64,000 nucleotides of DNA, from NCBI GenBank assembly GCA_002331385.1, contig DCYB01000001.1:530020-594019 (forward strand), written 5' to 3'. Below, one piece after another: positions 43,097-51,279 of the stretch (position 1 is the first letter of the stretch; the number at the start of each line of letters is the position of its first letter). Origin of the DNA: Comamonadaceae bacterium UBA2121 (lineage in GTDB: Bacteria; Pseudomonadota; Gammaproteobacteria; Burkholderiales; Burkholderiaceae_C). The notes below the pieces were generated by a model, which was not told where the DNA came from, did no database searches, and saw nothing but the letters and a program-made list of their open reading frames with translations. The position numbers and the translations under genes were made by a program.

Positions 43097-43921
43097 TCAG
43101 TGCCCGAGGTACACGTCGATCACGCGCGGATCGGACTGCACCTGTTCGACCGACCCTTCGCTGAGCAGCCGCCCCTGATGCAACACCGTGACCTTGTGCG
43201 CGATGCGCTTGACGAAGTCCATGTCGTGCTCGATGACGATCACGGACTTGCCTGCAGAAATGCGCTGCAGCAGTTCTGCCGTCTGCTCGCGCTCACGCGG
43301 ACTCATGCCCGCGACGGGTTCATCGAGCAGCAGCAGCCTGGGCTCTTGCGTGAGCAGCATGGCGATTTCCAGCCACTGCTTTTGTCCGTGGCTGAGCTGC
43401 CCGGCCTTGTGCGCCAGCGCGTCTTGCAGGTAGACCTGCGTTGCCGCGGACTCGATGGCCTCGCGCGCCGCCGCATCGCGCCGGAAGAACAATGAACTGA
43501 GCACGCCCTGGCCTTGTGGCAGGGAGATCTCCAGGTTCTCCGCCACCGTCAGATCCTCGTACACCGAAGGCGTCTGGAACTTGCGACCGATGCCCAGCTT
43601 GACGATGCGGTCCTCACTCATCCGCGTGACGTCGTGGCCATCAAAAAGTATCTGACCCGAGGTCGGTCGCGTCTTCCCGCAGATCATGTCGAGCAGCGTG
43701 GTCTTGCCCGCACCGTTCGGCCCGATCACCACGCGCAGCTCGCGCTGATTCACGGTCAGGCTCAGGTCATCCACCGCGCGGAAGCCATCAAACGACACGC
43801 CCAGATGGTGGATGTCGAGGATGGTGCGCGCAGCCGACTCGGCCGTGCCCGCCACCACCGTCGGCGCGACAAGATCGGGCGCAGTGTGGGCGCGCTCCAG
43901 AGGAATGCTGATGGAGTTCAT
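43097..43921 (-). CDS. urtD: ABC transporter ATP-binding protein, UrtD-type
   Basis: A 274-residue ATPase (LivG/UrtD group). Walker A GPNGAGKTTLLDMICGKT, signature LSHGQKQWLEIAMLL (the SHGQ form typical of UrtD), Walker B LLLLDEPVAGM and the branched-chain-type C-terminal tail are present. An N-terminal extension of about 30 residues precedes the domain. Its start overlaps the stop of urtC (ATGA), so translation is coupled. Confidence 0.88.
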   Translation of the reverse strand: MNSISIPLERAHTAPDLVAPTVVAGTAESAARTILDIHHLGVSFDGFRAVDDLSLTVNQRELRVVIGPNGAGKTTLLDMICGKTRPTSGQILFDGHDVTRMSEDRIVKLGIGRKFQTPSVYEDLTVAENLEISLPQGQGVLSSLFFRRDAAAREAIESAATQVYLQDALAHKAGQLSHGQKQWLEIAMLLTQEPRLLLLDEPVAGMSPREREQTAELLQRISAGKSVIVIEHDMDFVKRIAHKVTVLHQGRLLSEGSVEQVQSDPRVIDVYLGH

Positions 43922-44991
43922 GCACGCACCTCATCAGTACGAACGGACGGGTTGGACAGCGCTTTGCGCGCCTGCAGCCACTTGTCGAGCACGCCGAACA
44001 AGCCATGCGGGAGCACCAGCACCACCACGAGAAAGAGCGCGCCCAGAAAGTACAACCAGCTTTCGGGAAACGACTCCGACAGATACGAGCGCAGGAACCC
44101 CACAAGCACCGCGCCCACCACCGCACCGACCACCGACAGCCGCCCGCCCACTGCAGCAAAGATCACCATCTCGATTGACGCCACCACGCCCATCGCATTG
44201 GGCGCAATCAACCCCACCTGCAGCGTGTAGAACGCCCCACCCAGCGCGGCGAAGAACGCCGCGAGCGCGAACACGGCTGCCTTGATATGCGCAGTGTTGT
44301 AGCCGCTGAAGCGCACGCGCCCTTCCTGATCGCGGATGGCAATCAGCACCTTGCCAAAGCGGCTGCGCGCCACAAACAACGCCAGCCCCATGACCAGCCC
44401 CAACGCGACCACTTCCACGAGATACAGCGTGCGCTGCGCAGCCTCCCCGGTGATCGGCATCTGCATGAGCGTGCGGAAATCCGTGATGCCGTTGGCCCCG
44501 CCCGTGTCGCCCTGCTGGCCGACGATGAGCACCGTCATCGTCAGCGCAAGCGCGAGGGTGATGATCGAGAAATACACCCCGCTGACCCGCTTCTTGAACA
44601 CGGCGTACGAGAACAGGTACGCCAATGCCGCAGGCAGCACCGCGATGAGCACTACGGTCCAACCGAACTGCCGGAACGGCGCCCACCAGAACGGCAACTG
44701 CTCCACGCTGCTCCAGACCATGAAGTCCGGCAACTCTGGCGCCGACGCTTCCAGCTTCAGGAACATCGCCAGCATGTACCCGCCCAGGCCAAAGAAGATG
44801 CCTTGCCCCAGACTCAGCATGCCGCCGTAGCCCCAGGTGAGCACCACGCCAATCGCCACGAAGGCGAACGCGAGGTACTTGGACATCAGGTTCAGGCGAA
44901 ACGGATCGAGCACCGCTGGCACCACGATCAGCAGCACCAACAGCACGGCGATGGCGCTGACCAGTTCCAGTTTGAGTTTTTGCGTTCCCAT
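43918..44991 (-). CDS. urtC: ABC transporter permease, UrtC-type
   Basis: A 357-residue inner-membrane permease of the LivM/UrtC family with about eight to ten hydrophobic segments. Conserved WGYGGMLSLGQGIFFGLGGY (about residues 53-72) and RDQEGRVRFSGYNTAHIK (the coupling region contacting the ATPases) are visible. Three bases separate it from urtB. Confidence 0.9.
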   Translation of the reverse strand: MGTQKLKLELVSAIAVLLVLLIVVPAVLDPFRLNLMSKYLAFAFVAIGVVLTWGYGGMLSLGQGIFFGLGGYMLAMFLKLEASAPELPDFMVWSSVEQLPFWWAPFRQFGWTVVLIAVLPAALAYLFSYAVFKKRVSGVYFSIITLALALTMTVLIVGQQGDTGGANGITDFRTLMQMPITGEAAQRTLYLVEVVALGLVMGLALFVARSRFGKVLIAIRDQEGRVRFSGYNTAHIKAAVFALAAFFAALGGAFYTLQVGLIAPNAMGVVASIEMVIFAAVGGRLSVVGAVVGAVLVGFLRSYLSESFPESWLYFLGALFLVVVLVLPHGLFGVLDKWLQARKALSNPSVRTDEVRA

Positions 44992-44994
44992 GAT

Positions 44995-45900
44995 TCAGCT
45001 CCTGGTACGGCGCGCAAACAAACCCTGCGGCCGGAAGTACAGCACCACGATCACCAGCGCAAGAATCGACACCCGCGCCATCGACCCGCTCATCAACGCC
45101 TCCAGCACGGTCTGCGACTCGGCAATCGTGAAGCCCGACAAGGCCGTCCCCAGCAGGCTTTGCACCCCGCCAAACACAACGACGATGAAGGCATCGACGA
45201 TGTAGAGTTGCCCCGTTCCCGGATTGGTGGAGCCGACCATCGTGAACACACTGCCTGCAATGCCCGCCAGCCCCGCGCCCAGCGCAAACGTGAGTGCATC
45301 CACGCGCGCCGTGTTGATGCCGACCGCCGAGGCCATGGGCCGGTTCTGCATCACCGAGCGCACTTCCAGCCCCCAGCGCGTGCGATACAGCAGCCCATAG
45401 ACCACCGCCGCCACCACGGCGGTGAGCGCCACGATGAACAACCGGTTCAGCGGAAACTGCAGCTCCGCCGTGGGCTCCCACGCGCCCGCCAGCCATCCCG
45501 GCAGCGGCACGCTCACCTCTTGCGCGCCGAAGATGCTGCGATAGGCCTGCTGCAGAATCAGGCTCAGGCCCCAGGTTGCCAGCAGGGTGTCCAGCGGTCG
45601 GTTGTAGAGGTGGCGAATCAGGCCGCGCTCGATCGCGTAGCCCGCCGCAAACGTCACCGCAAAAGCCACGGGGATGGCGATGAACAGATAGGCCGCCAAC
45701 CACCACGACGGCAGCAGCGCCTCGCACACCTTGGCGGTGACGTAGGTGGCGTAGGCGCCCAATGCCATCAACTCTCCGTGCGCCATGTTGATCACGCCCA
45801 TGAGGCCGAACACGATCGCCAGCCCCAGTGACATCAACAGCAAAATCGTGAACAGGCTGACGCCGTTGAACGCCTGCATCACTGCAATATCGAAGCTCAT
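44995..45900 (-). CDS. urtB: ABC transporter permease, UrtB-type
   Basis: A 301-residue inner-membrane permease of the LivH/UrtB family. Features: the N-terminal ILLLMSLGLAIVFGLMGVIN followed by MAHGELMALGAYATYV, and the coupling segment EVRSVMQNRPMASAVGI. It lacks the long periplasmic N-terminal domain seen in some cyanobacterial and proteobacterial UrtB proteins, being of the compact form. 27 bp downstream of the binding-protein gene. Confidence 0.9.
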   Translation of the reverse strand: MSFDIAVMQAFNGVSLFTILLLMSLGLAIVFGLMGVINMAHGELMALGAYATYVTAKVCEALLPSWWLAAYLFIAIPVAFAVTFAAGYAIERGLIRHLYNRPLDTLLATWGLSLILQQAYRSIFGAQEVSVPLPGWLAGAWEPTAELQFPLNRLFIVALTAVVAAVVYGLLYRTRWGLEVRSVMQNRPMASAVGINTARVDALTFALGAGLAGIAGSVFTMVGSTNPGTGQLYIVDAFIVVVFGGVQSLLGTALSGFTIAESQTVLEALMSGSMARVSILALVIVVLYFRPQGLFARRTRS

Positions 45901-45927
45901 GATGTTGCTCCGCTTGGATTGGATCGC

Positions 45928-47112
45928 TCAGAACTTTGGAAACGGATTCGGCGCCACCAGTTCAGGTGACTCCCACACCACGTCGAACTGCCCGTCCGGC
46001 CTGGCGCGTCCCACGCGCACTTTCTTGTAGACGTGGTGGTTGTTCTCGTGCACGCGCACCTTGCCCTCGGGCGCATCCATCTCGATGCCTGCCGATGCCG
46101 CAATCACCTTTTCCGGCTCGAAGCTCTTGGCCTTCTCCACCGCCAGTTTCCACAGATGCACGCTGTTGTAGGCCACCTGCATCGGATCGCCGATCACGCG
46201 CTGCGCGCCGTACTTGGCCTTGAAGGCTTTGACGAAGCGCTCGTTGATGGGATGCTTCAGACTCTGGAAATACCCCATGCAGGCGTAGTAGCCCGCCGCG
46301 TTGTCGCGCCCGATGCCCTCGACCTCGTTCTCGGACACCACCGTGGACAGCAGCACCTGCTTGTTGCCATCCAGCCCCGCAGCGCGCAGTTGCTTGAAGA
46401 ACGCGACGTTCGAGCCACCGACCACCGTGCTATAGATGCAGTCCGGCTTGGCCGCCTTGATCTTGTTGATGATGGACGAGAACTCGGTGTGCCCCAGCGG
46501 CGCGTACTCTTCTCCGACGACCTTGCCGCCCACCTTCGCAATCGCTTGCTTGGCGATCTTGTTGCAGGTGCGCGGATAGATGTAGTCCGAGCCCACCAGG
46601 AAGATCGACTTGCCCTTTTCCTTCACCAGCCATTCGGCGGCTGCGACTACGGATTGCGTCGCCTCCTGCGACGGATAAAGCACATGCTTGTCCTGCTCTT
46701 GCCCTTCGTAGTAGGTGGGGTAGTACAGCAAGCCTTTGCTGGCCGCCAGCGCAGGCAGCACGGCCTTGCGCGATGCGGAGGTGTAGCAGCCAATGATGGC
46801 GGCCACCTTGTCGCGCTCCAGCAGCTTGCGCGCCTTCTCTGCGAACACCGTGTTCTCGCTGGCGCCATCCTCCAGCACCACATCGATCTTCTTGCCCAAC
46901 ACGCCGCCGTTGGCGTTGATTTCTTCGATGGCCAGCTTTTCCGCATCCACGAGCGATGCTTCCGCAATCGCAATCGTGCCGGAGAGGGAGTGCAGCAATC
47001 CCAGCTTGATCGACTCCTGAGCGCGCGCCTGCAAGGGGACGGAAACGCCTGCGCCAGCCAACAGCGTTCCGCCCATCGCCAGCATTGCATTGCGCCTTGA
47101 AATTGTGTCCAT
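45928..47112 (-). CDS. urtA: UrtA/FmdD-type amide or urea binding protein
   Basis: A 394-residue periplasmic binding protein. The start at 47112 (MDTISRRNAMLAMGGTLLAG) gives a twin-arginine-like signal with cleavage after ARA near residue 32; the longer frame upstream is untranslated leader. Family blocks IKLGLLHSLSGTIAIAEASL, IGCYTSASRKAVLPAL, YPTYYEGQEQDKHV and VGSDYIYPRTCNKIAKQAI place it with UrtA and FmdD, which bind urea or formamide/acetamide. It heads the operon and is preceded by the ANTAR-type leader. A gene for a cytosolic paralogue acting as sensor is located seven genes downstream. Confidence 0.91.
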   Translation of the reverse strand: MDTISRRNAMLAMGGTLLAGAGVSVPLQARAQESIKLGLLHSLSGTIAIAEASLVDAEKLAIEEINANGGVLGKKIDVVLEDGASENTVFAEKARKLLERDKVAAIIGCYTSASRKAVLPALAASKGLLYYPTYYEGQEQDKHVLYPSQEATQSVVAAAEWLVKEKGKSIFLVGSDYIYPRTCNKIAKQAIAKVGGKVVGEEYAPLGHTEFSSIINKIKAAKPDCIYSTVVGGSNVAFFKQLRAAGLDGNKQVLLSTVVSENEVEGIGRDNAAGYYACMGYFQSLKHPINERFVKAFKAKYGAQRVIGDPMQVAYNSVHLWKLAVEKAKSFEPEKVIAASAGIEMDAPEGKVRVHENNHHVYKKVRVGRARPDGQFDVVWESPELVAPNPFPKF

Positions 47113-47512
47113 GGTGTGTGTCTCCTGTTCATTGCCAAACCGGGAGCGACGCCTCGCTCCATCGGGGTGTTCCGAACACCGGCAGCAGACTCTCGACGTG
47201 GTTCGCACAGGCTCGCGCCAGCACACCTTGCGGACAAGGCGACTGAAAAAGGAGTTGTGGGAAAAATCGAAAACAAAAAAGCCCAAGTCAGAAAACTGAC
47301 TTGGGCTTCATTGCCCGGGACGCATCTGGCAGCACTGGCAGATCGGTCCCCATGTCTGATAACGATGGCTCGTGTGGCAAATTTTAAAAGCCCCCGGAGG
47401 TCGACCCGAATCGGTACTAACCCGACTTTTTTCAATATATTGCGCACCCTTGCACACGACTGCACACAGCGTTTTCGTATTCAGGCAAAACCTCACCACA
47501 CTTTCACGATCT
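47113..47512. other. leader and promoter region of the amide operon
   Basis: About 400 bp without a coding gene. It holds the ANTAR leader (47269-47350). Upstream on the minus strand, in an AT-richer patch at 47400-47445, is the probable promoter area. Confidence 0.5.
47269..47350 (-). promoter_or_regulatory. two-hairpin ANTAR antiterminator leader with overlapping terminator
   Basis: Read on the minus strand, hairpin P1 (47350-47317) is closed by GGGAC/GTCCC and ATCTG/CAGAT stems around the hexaloop AGTGCT (47336-47331). Hairpin P2 (47316-47303) is GGGC-AATGAA-GCCC. Both six-base loops have A at position 1 and G at position 4, the rule described for ANTAR-protein targets. The 3' arm of P2 is also the 5' arm of an intrinsic terminator (GCCCAAGTCAG/CTGACTTGGGC, 47306-47281) followed by TTTTTTGTTTTC. 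P2 and terminator are mutually exclusive, so an ANTAR protein binding P1-P2 would allow readthrough into urtA, 157 bp downstream. Confidence 0.85.
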
Positions 47513-48007
47513 ATGCCGATCCCACACTCTCTGCCTCACGCCGCCCTGCGCCCCCTGCCGCCCTGATCATCGCCACCCGCTGGCTGCAACTGCCGCTGTA
47601 CCTCGGACTGATCGCCGCACAAGCGATATACGTCTTTCATTTCAGGGTGGAACTCGTTCACTTCATCGAACCCGCATTCGGCAGCACGACCGCGCTACAA
47701 AAACTGGTGACCAGCATCGGCTACAAGTCGGGTGCGGAAGTCACGGCACTCAACGAAACCATCATCATGCTCGTCGTGCTCGCGCTCATCGTTAACGCCT
47801 CAGTCCCTGAAGGTCAGGCTCGCCACCGCCATCACCGCCTTCAACTCGATCGAACTGCTGAAAACGTTCATCAACGCCGACAATTATTCCGAGCGCGTAC
47901 TGATCGCGCAAACTGCCATCCACATCACCTTCTTGCAGATTGCCTTGGCGACTGCGTTGATCGACTGCTTGCTCAGCCACGGCAACGGACACGAAAAGGT
48001 GCACTGA
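47513..48007 (+). pseudogene. YqhA-family membrane protein, broken
   Basis: Fragments match the UPF0114/YqhA family: ALIIATRWLQLPLYLGLIAA and NETIIMLVVLALI in one frame, then KVRLATAITAFNSIELLKTF and INADNYSERVLIAQTAIHIT in another. The start ATG at 47513 reads MPIPHSLPHAALRPLPP and then hits a stop, so the N-terminus is shifted by an indel. The central segment normally between ALI and VNAS (about 40 residues) is deleted, with a further one-base shift after it. The gene cannot encode a full protein. Confidence 0.75.
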
Positions 48008-48122
48008 GCCGGACGTTCAATGTCCAGGGGCTCGCGCGGCGGAGGCAGACCTGCTGGCCTCGTCAGGATACGCCACAGCGCGTCACCGTGAACCCGTGGA
48101 TGCGCAAGTGCGCGGGATGCGA

Positions 48123-48902
48123 CTATCCAGTTGCAGAAGTCCACTGCGGCTCGCGCTTTTCCGCGAATGCCAGCATGCCCTCATGCGCATCTGCCGTTGC
48201 CGCCACATTCGCAAAGTGGTCGACGGCAGCATGAACACCCTTACGGTACTCCAGGTCGACAGCGGCATGGAAGGCCTTTCTCCCCAGGCGCATCACCCCG
48301 GGTGATTTCGTGCAAAAAACCTGCGCCAATTCGCGCGCTTTGTTTAGCACCTCCGACTCGCTCACCACAGTATTTACCAAACCCAACTGCAACGCCTCAT
48401 CCGCAGCAAAAGTCCGTCCCGTAAAAAGCAGTTCGAACGCGCGGTGTTTTCCGATAATCCGGGGAAGATGCGTGTAATGAATCGCCGGCGTTACCCCGAC
48501 ATCGATTTCGGGATAACCAAACGTCGCATTGTCGGATGCGATCAGCACGTCACAGGATACAGCGAGCGTCATTCCACCGCCTCGTGCGGTTCCCGTCACC
48601 GCCGCGATTGACGGCTTACCAAGCGCCAGTTGCGCGTCGAATAGTCCGACATAGAGCTTTTCGACCAGAGCACGCTTTTCTTCGAAGGTCTTGCCAGTCA
48701 TCTCGTTGAGATGCAAACCCGCGCAAAACCTGTGACGCACGCTGCTACCGAGTATGACTGCACGAACCTGCGCATCGCTCCCTGCGCGCGCGAGCATTTC
48801 AAGCAGCTCATCCATCAACTGCCCGGTGATGGCGTTGACTGGCGGGCTGTCGAGCATGATTTCTGCAACGTTATTAACGACGCTGTAATGAATGCCAATC
48901 AT
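48123..48902 (-). CDS. enoyl-CoA hydratase/isomerase family protein (module 3)
   Basis: A 259-residue crotonase-fold enzyme. The oxyanion segments HRFCAGLHLNEM and ATGTARGGGMTLAVSCDVLI and the active-site region FGYPEIDVGVTPAIHYTHLPRI are visible; as in module 1 the GGTQR motif is not present. ATG 48902 overlaps the stop of the CoA-transferase gene (ATGA), showing coupling. It probably acts on the CoA ester made by that transferase. Substrate unknown. Confidence 0.88.
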   Translation of the reverse strand: MIGIHYSVVNNVAEIMLDSPPVNAITGQLMDELLEMLARAGSDAQVRAVILGSSVRHRFCAGLHLNEMTGKTFEEKRALVEKLYVGLFDAQLALGKPSIAAVTGTARGGGMTLAVSCDVLIASDNATFGYPEIDVGVTPAIHYTHLPRIIGKHRAFELLFTGRTFAADEALQLGLVNTVVSESEVLNKARELAQVFCTKSPGVMRLGRKAFHAAVDLEYRKGVHAAVDHFANVAATADAHEGMLAFAEKREPQWTSATG

Positions 48903-50140
48903 GTGAATTCCTTGTGAGTGGTACAAATCGCAGCCCTAGCGCTAAATCCAGTACCTATAGACACGTTCCCTCCAGCTTCCAGGGCACGGATCTCATCTTC
49001 GGCATACCCCGCCGAGCGGAGGACCTGTACCGTATGCTGGCCAAGTGTGGGAGGCGCGCAAACCTGGGCGCGCTTTTCATGATTGAACGTAATTGGCAAA
49101 TTGACACTCTGGAGTGGCCCGAGGACCGCATGCATGCTCTCACCCACCACGTTCCGCGCAGAAACCTGGGGATGTTCGAGTGCCTCTTTGATGGTATTGA
49201 TGCGAGCACATGGGACCCCCACCGCCTGTAGACTCTCGATCCAAAAGTCACTAGGTTTCGTTTCGATTACACTTTGCACCAGAGCGACGGTGTCTGCAAA
49301 GTTCGCGACGCGATCGGCATTGGTTGCAAATCGGGGATCGTCCTGAAATGCCTGTAAACCGGCAATGGGACAGAATTTCTTCCATTGTCCATCGTTGCCA
49401 ACTCCCAGCATGAGCGGCTCATCTGCGGCTTCAAAAACCTGGTACGGTGCCATAGCGGGATGCCCCGTCCCCATGCGCTCAGGCGTCCTTCCGGTACACC
49501 AGTAGTTTTGCGCCAGATAGCCCATCAGGCTCATGCCGGTGTCCATGAGCGATACTTCTACAAGGCTGCCTTTGCCGGTTTTCATGCGTTCAATGACTGC
49601 TGCTAACACGCCACCGAATGCCATCATCCCCGTGCCAAGATCCACCGGAGAAAAAGTCGCACGAACCATCGGCCCGCCCTTTTCACCCATGACATCGACC
49701 ATGCCGCAGAAGGCCTGAAGCATCACATCGTAGCCAGGTTCGTTGCCGAGAGGCCCATCGCGGCCATAGCCGGAAATTTCACAATAAATCAACGCGGGAT
49801 TCAGGGCAGACAAGGTCTTATAGTCAACCCCTAGCTTGTTGGCCGTACCTGCGCCGAAGCCTTGCAACACGATGTCTGCCTGCTCCACCAGGCGGTGAAC
49901 GATGGCACGACCAGCGTCGGACTTCAGGTTCACAGCGATGCTCTGCTTGTTGTGATTGACAGCGAGAAACGTTGCGGACTGACCTTGTTTCTGAGGGAAC
50001 CAGCCACGGGTGTCATCTCCCGTGCCAACAGGTTCGACCTTGATCACCTCTGCTCCCAGATTTCCCAGATATTGGCCACATAAGGGGCCTGCCAGTACCT
50101 TGCTCAAGTCAACAACCTTGAGGCCTTCCAGTGGTCGCAT
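48899..50140 (-). CDS. CaiB/BaiF (class III) CoA-transferase (module 3)
   Basis: A 413-residue CoA-transferase. N-terminal LSKVLAGPLCGQYLGNLGAE, NHNKQSIAVNLKSDAG, YCEISGYGRDGPLGNEPGYD and the catalytic aspartate in FSPVDLGTGMMAFGGVLAA are clear. ATG 50140 is chosen for its GGAGAGAAGG ribosome-binding site and family fit. It lies 17 bp after a Bug gene and is coupled to the crotonase downstream, repeating the order of module 1. Confidence 0.9.
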   Translation of the reverse strand: MRPLEGLKVVDLSKVLAGPLCGQYLGNLGAEVIKVEPVGTGDDTRGWFPQKQGQSATFLAVNHNKQSIAVNLKSDAGRAIVHRLVEQADIVLQGFGAGTANKLGVDYKTLSALNPALIYCEISGYGRDGPLGNEPGYDVMLQAFCGMVDVMGEKGGPMVRATFSPVDLGTGMMAFGGVLAAVIERMKTGKGSLVEVSLMDTGMSLMGYLAQNYWCTGRTPERMGTGHPAMAPYQVFEAADEPLMLGVGNDGQWKKFCPIAGLQAFQDDPRFATNADRVANFADTVALVQSVIETKPSDFWIESLQAVGVPCARINTIKEALEHPQVSARNVVGESMHAVLGPLQSVNLPITFNHEKRAQVCAPPTLGQHTVQVLRSAGYAEDEIRALEAGGNVSIGTGFSARAAICTTHKEFT

Positions 50141-50157
50141 GTTTGCCTTCTCTCCCA

Positions 50158-51135
50158 TCAAACAGGCTGGATGTTCAGCTCGTTCCCGAGACGCTCCCAG
50201 CGCGCCGTATCCTGCAACACAAACTCGTGTACCTTTGCTGGCTCGATCGCCATGCCCTCCGCGCCGCGTGCCGCGAGCGCTGCAAGATATTCCGGGTTTT
50301 GCAGCACCTTATAGAGCGCTGCGCGAAGGTGCTCAACTCTTTCGGGCGGTGTTTTGGCGTTGATTTGCAGGGAGAGCCAGAATTTGAGCCCCACGTCGGG
50401 ATAGCCGCTCTCCTTCATCGTAGGCACCTCCCTGATCAACGGTGATCGCTCGGCAGAAGTAATGGCCAGGCCCTTGAGCTTGTGTCCCTGAATGCCGCCC
50501 AGCGAGGTGGTAAGGCTGTCAAAGATGAAATCGACATTACCTGCCATCACATCTGTGCTTGCGGGAGCGCTGCCCTTATACGGCACTTGAACGGCTTCAA
50601 AGCCCGCATGCTTCATGAGCAACGAAGCGTAAATGTGCGGCGAACTGCCCGGCCCGAACGTAGCGTAGGTCAAGCGACCTTTCTTCGACTTACCCAGCGC
50701 CACCAGTTGCGCAAGCGAGTTCACGCCGAGCTTCTCCGGATGCACCACGAGCACATTCGGCACAACACACACGATGCCGACCGTGGTGAAGTCCCTGGAC
50801 GGGCTGTAGCGCAAACCCGGATACAGCAAGGGATTGATGGACTGCATACCTACGGTATTGAGCAACATTATGCTGCCATCGGCTGGTGCATCCGCGACCT
50901 GCTGCGCGCCGATATTGCCATTTGCACCTGGCTTGTTCTCGACAATCACATTCATATCGAGCTCTTTTGCCAGGTAAACGGCAACGAGGCGGGCCGAGAA
51001 GTCCCCGGGCCCGCCCGCCGCAAACGGAACAACGAAGCGAAGGACATTATTGGTATTCGCCAGAACGCCTCCACCAGAACCGGCCAGTAGTGCGGCTCCA
51101 GTAGAGAGTATGGCGGTGCGGCGGGAAATCAACAT
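50158..51135 (-). CDS. Bug/TctC-family periplasmic binding protein (module 3)
   Basis: A 325-residue solute receptor. Start at 51135 (MLISRRTAILSTGAALLAGS) after AGGAG gives a twin-arginine-like signal peptide. Mature signature LRFVVPFAAGGPGDFSARLV, VENKPGANGNIGAQ and VPYKGSAPASTDVMAGN. The divergent LysR gene is 144 bp away. Membrane subunits of the transporter are absent, as for the other three Bug genes. Confidence 0.91.
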   Translation of the reverse strand: MLISRRTAILSTGAALLAGSGGGVLANTNNVLRFVVPFAAGGPGDFSARLVAVYLAKELDMNVIVENKPGANGNIGAQQVADAPADGSIMLLNTVGMQSINPLLYPGLRYSPSRDFTTVGIVCVVPNVLVVHPEKLGVNSLAQLVALGKSKKGRLTYATFGPGSSPHIYASLLMKHAGFEAVQVPYKGSAPASTDVMAGNVDFIFDSLTTSLGGIQGHKLKGLAITSAERSPLIREVPTMKESGYPDVGLKFWLSLQINAKTPPERVEHLRAALYKVLQNPEYLAALAARGAEGMAIEPAKVHEFVLQDTARWERLGNELNIQPV

Positions 51136-51279
51136 AGCTTGGCTCCTCATGTGGTTGTTGTGGATACCACTATGCGATTTCCAGACATAACAATCAAATA
51201 CCGATTAATGATACTTTCCATATAATTAACTTATATGCAGACTCACCCATAGTTACCCATCACCATCGGAAGATTCGCG

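Noticed and set aside
47132..47286. Upstream extension of UrtA
   Set aside because: It would translate through the terminator T-run side of the leader, and the signal peptide begins at 47112.
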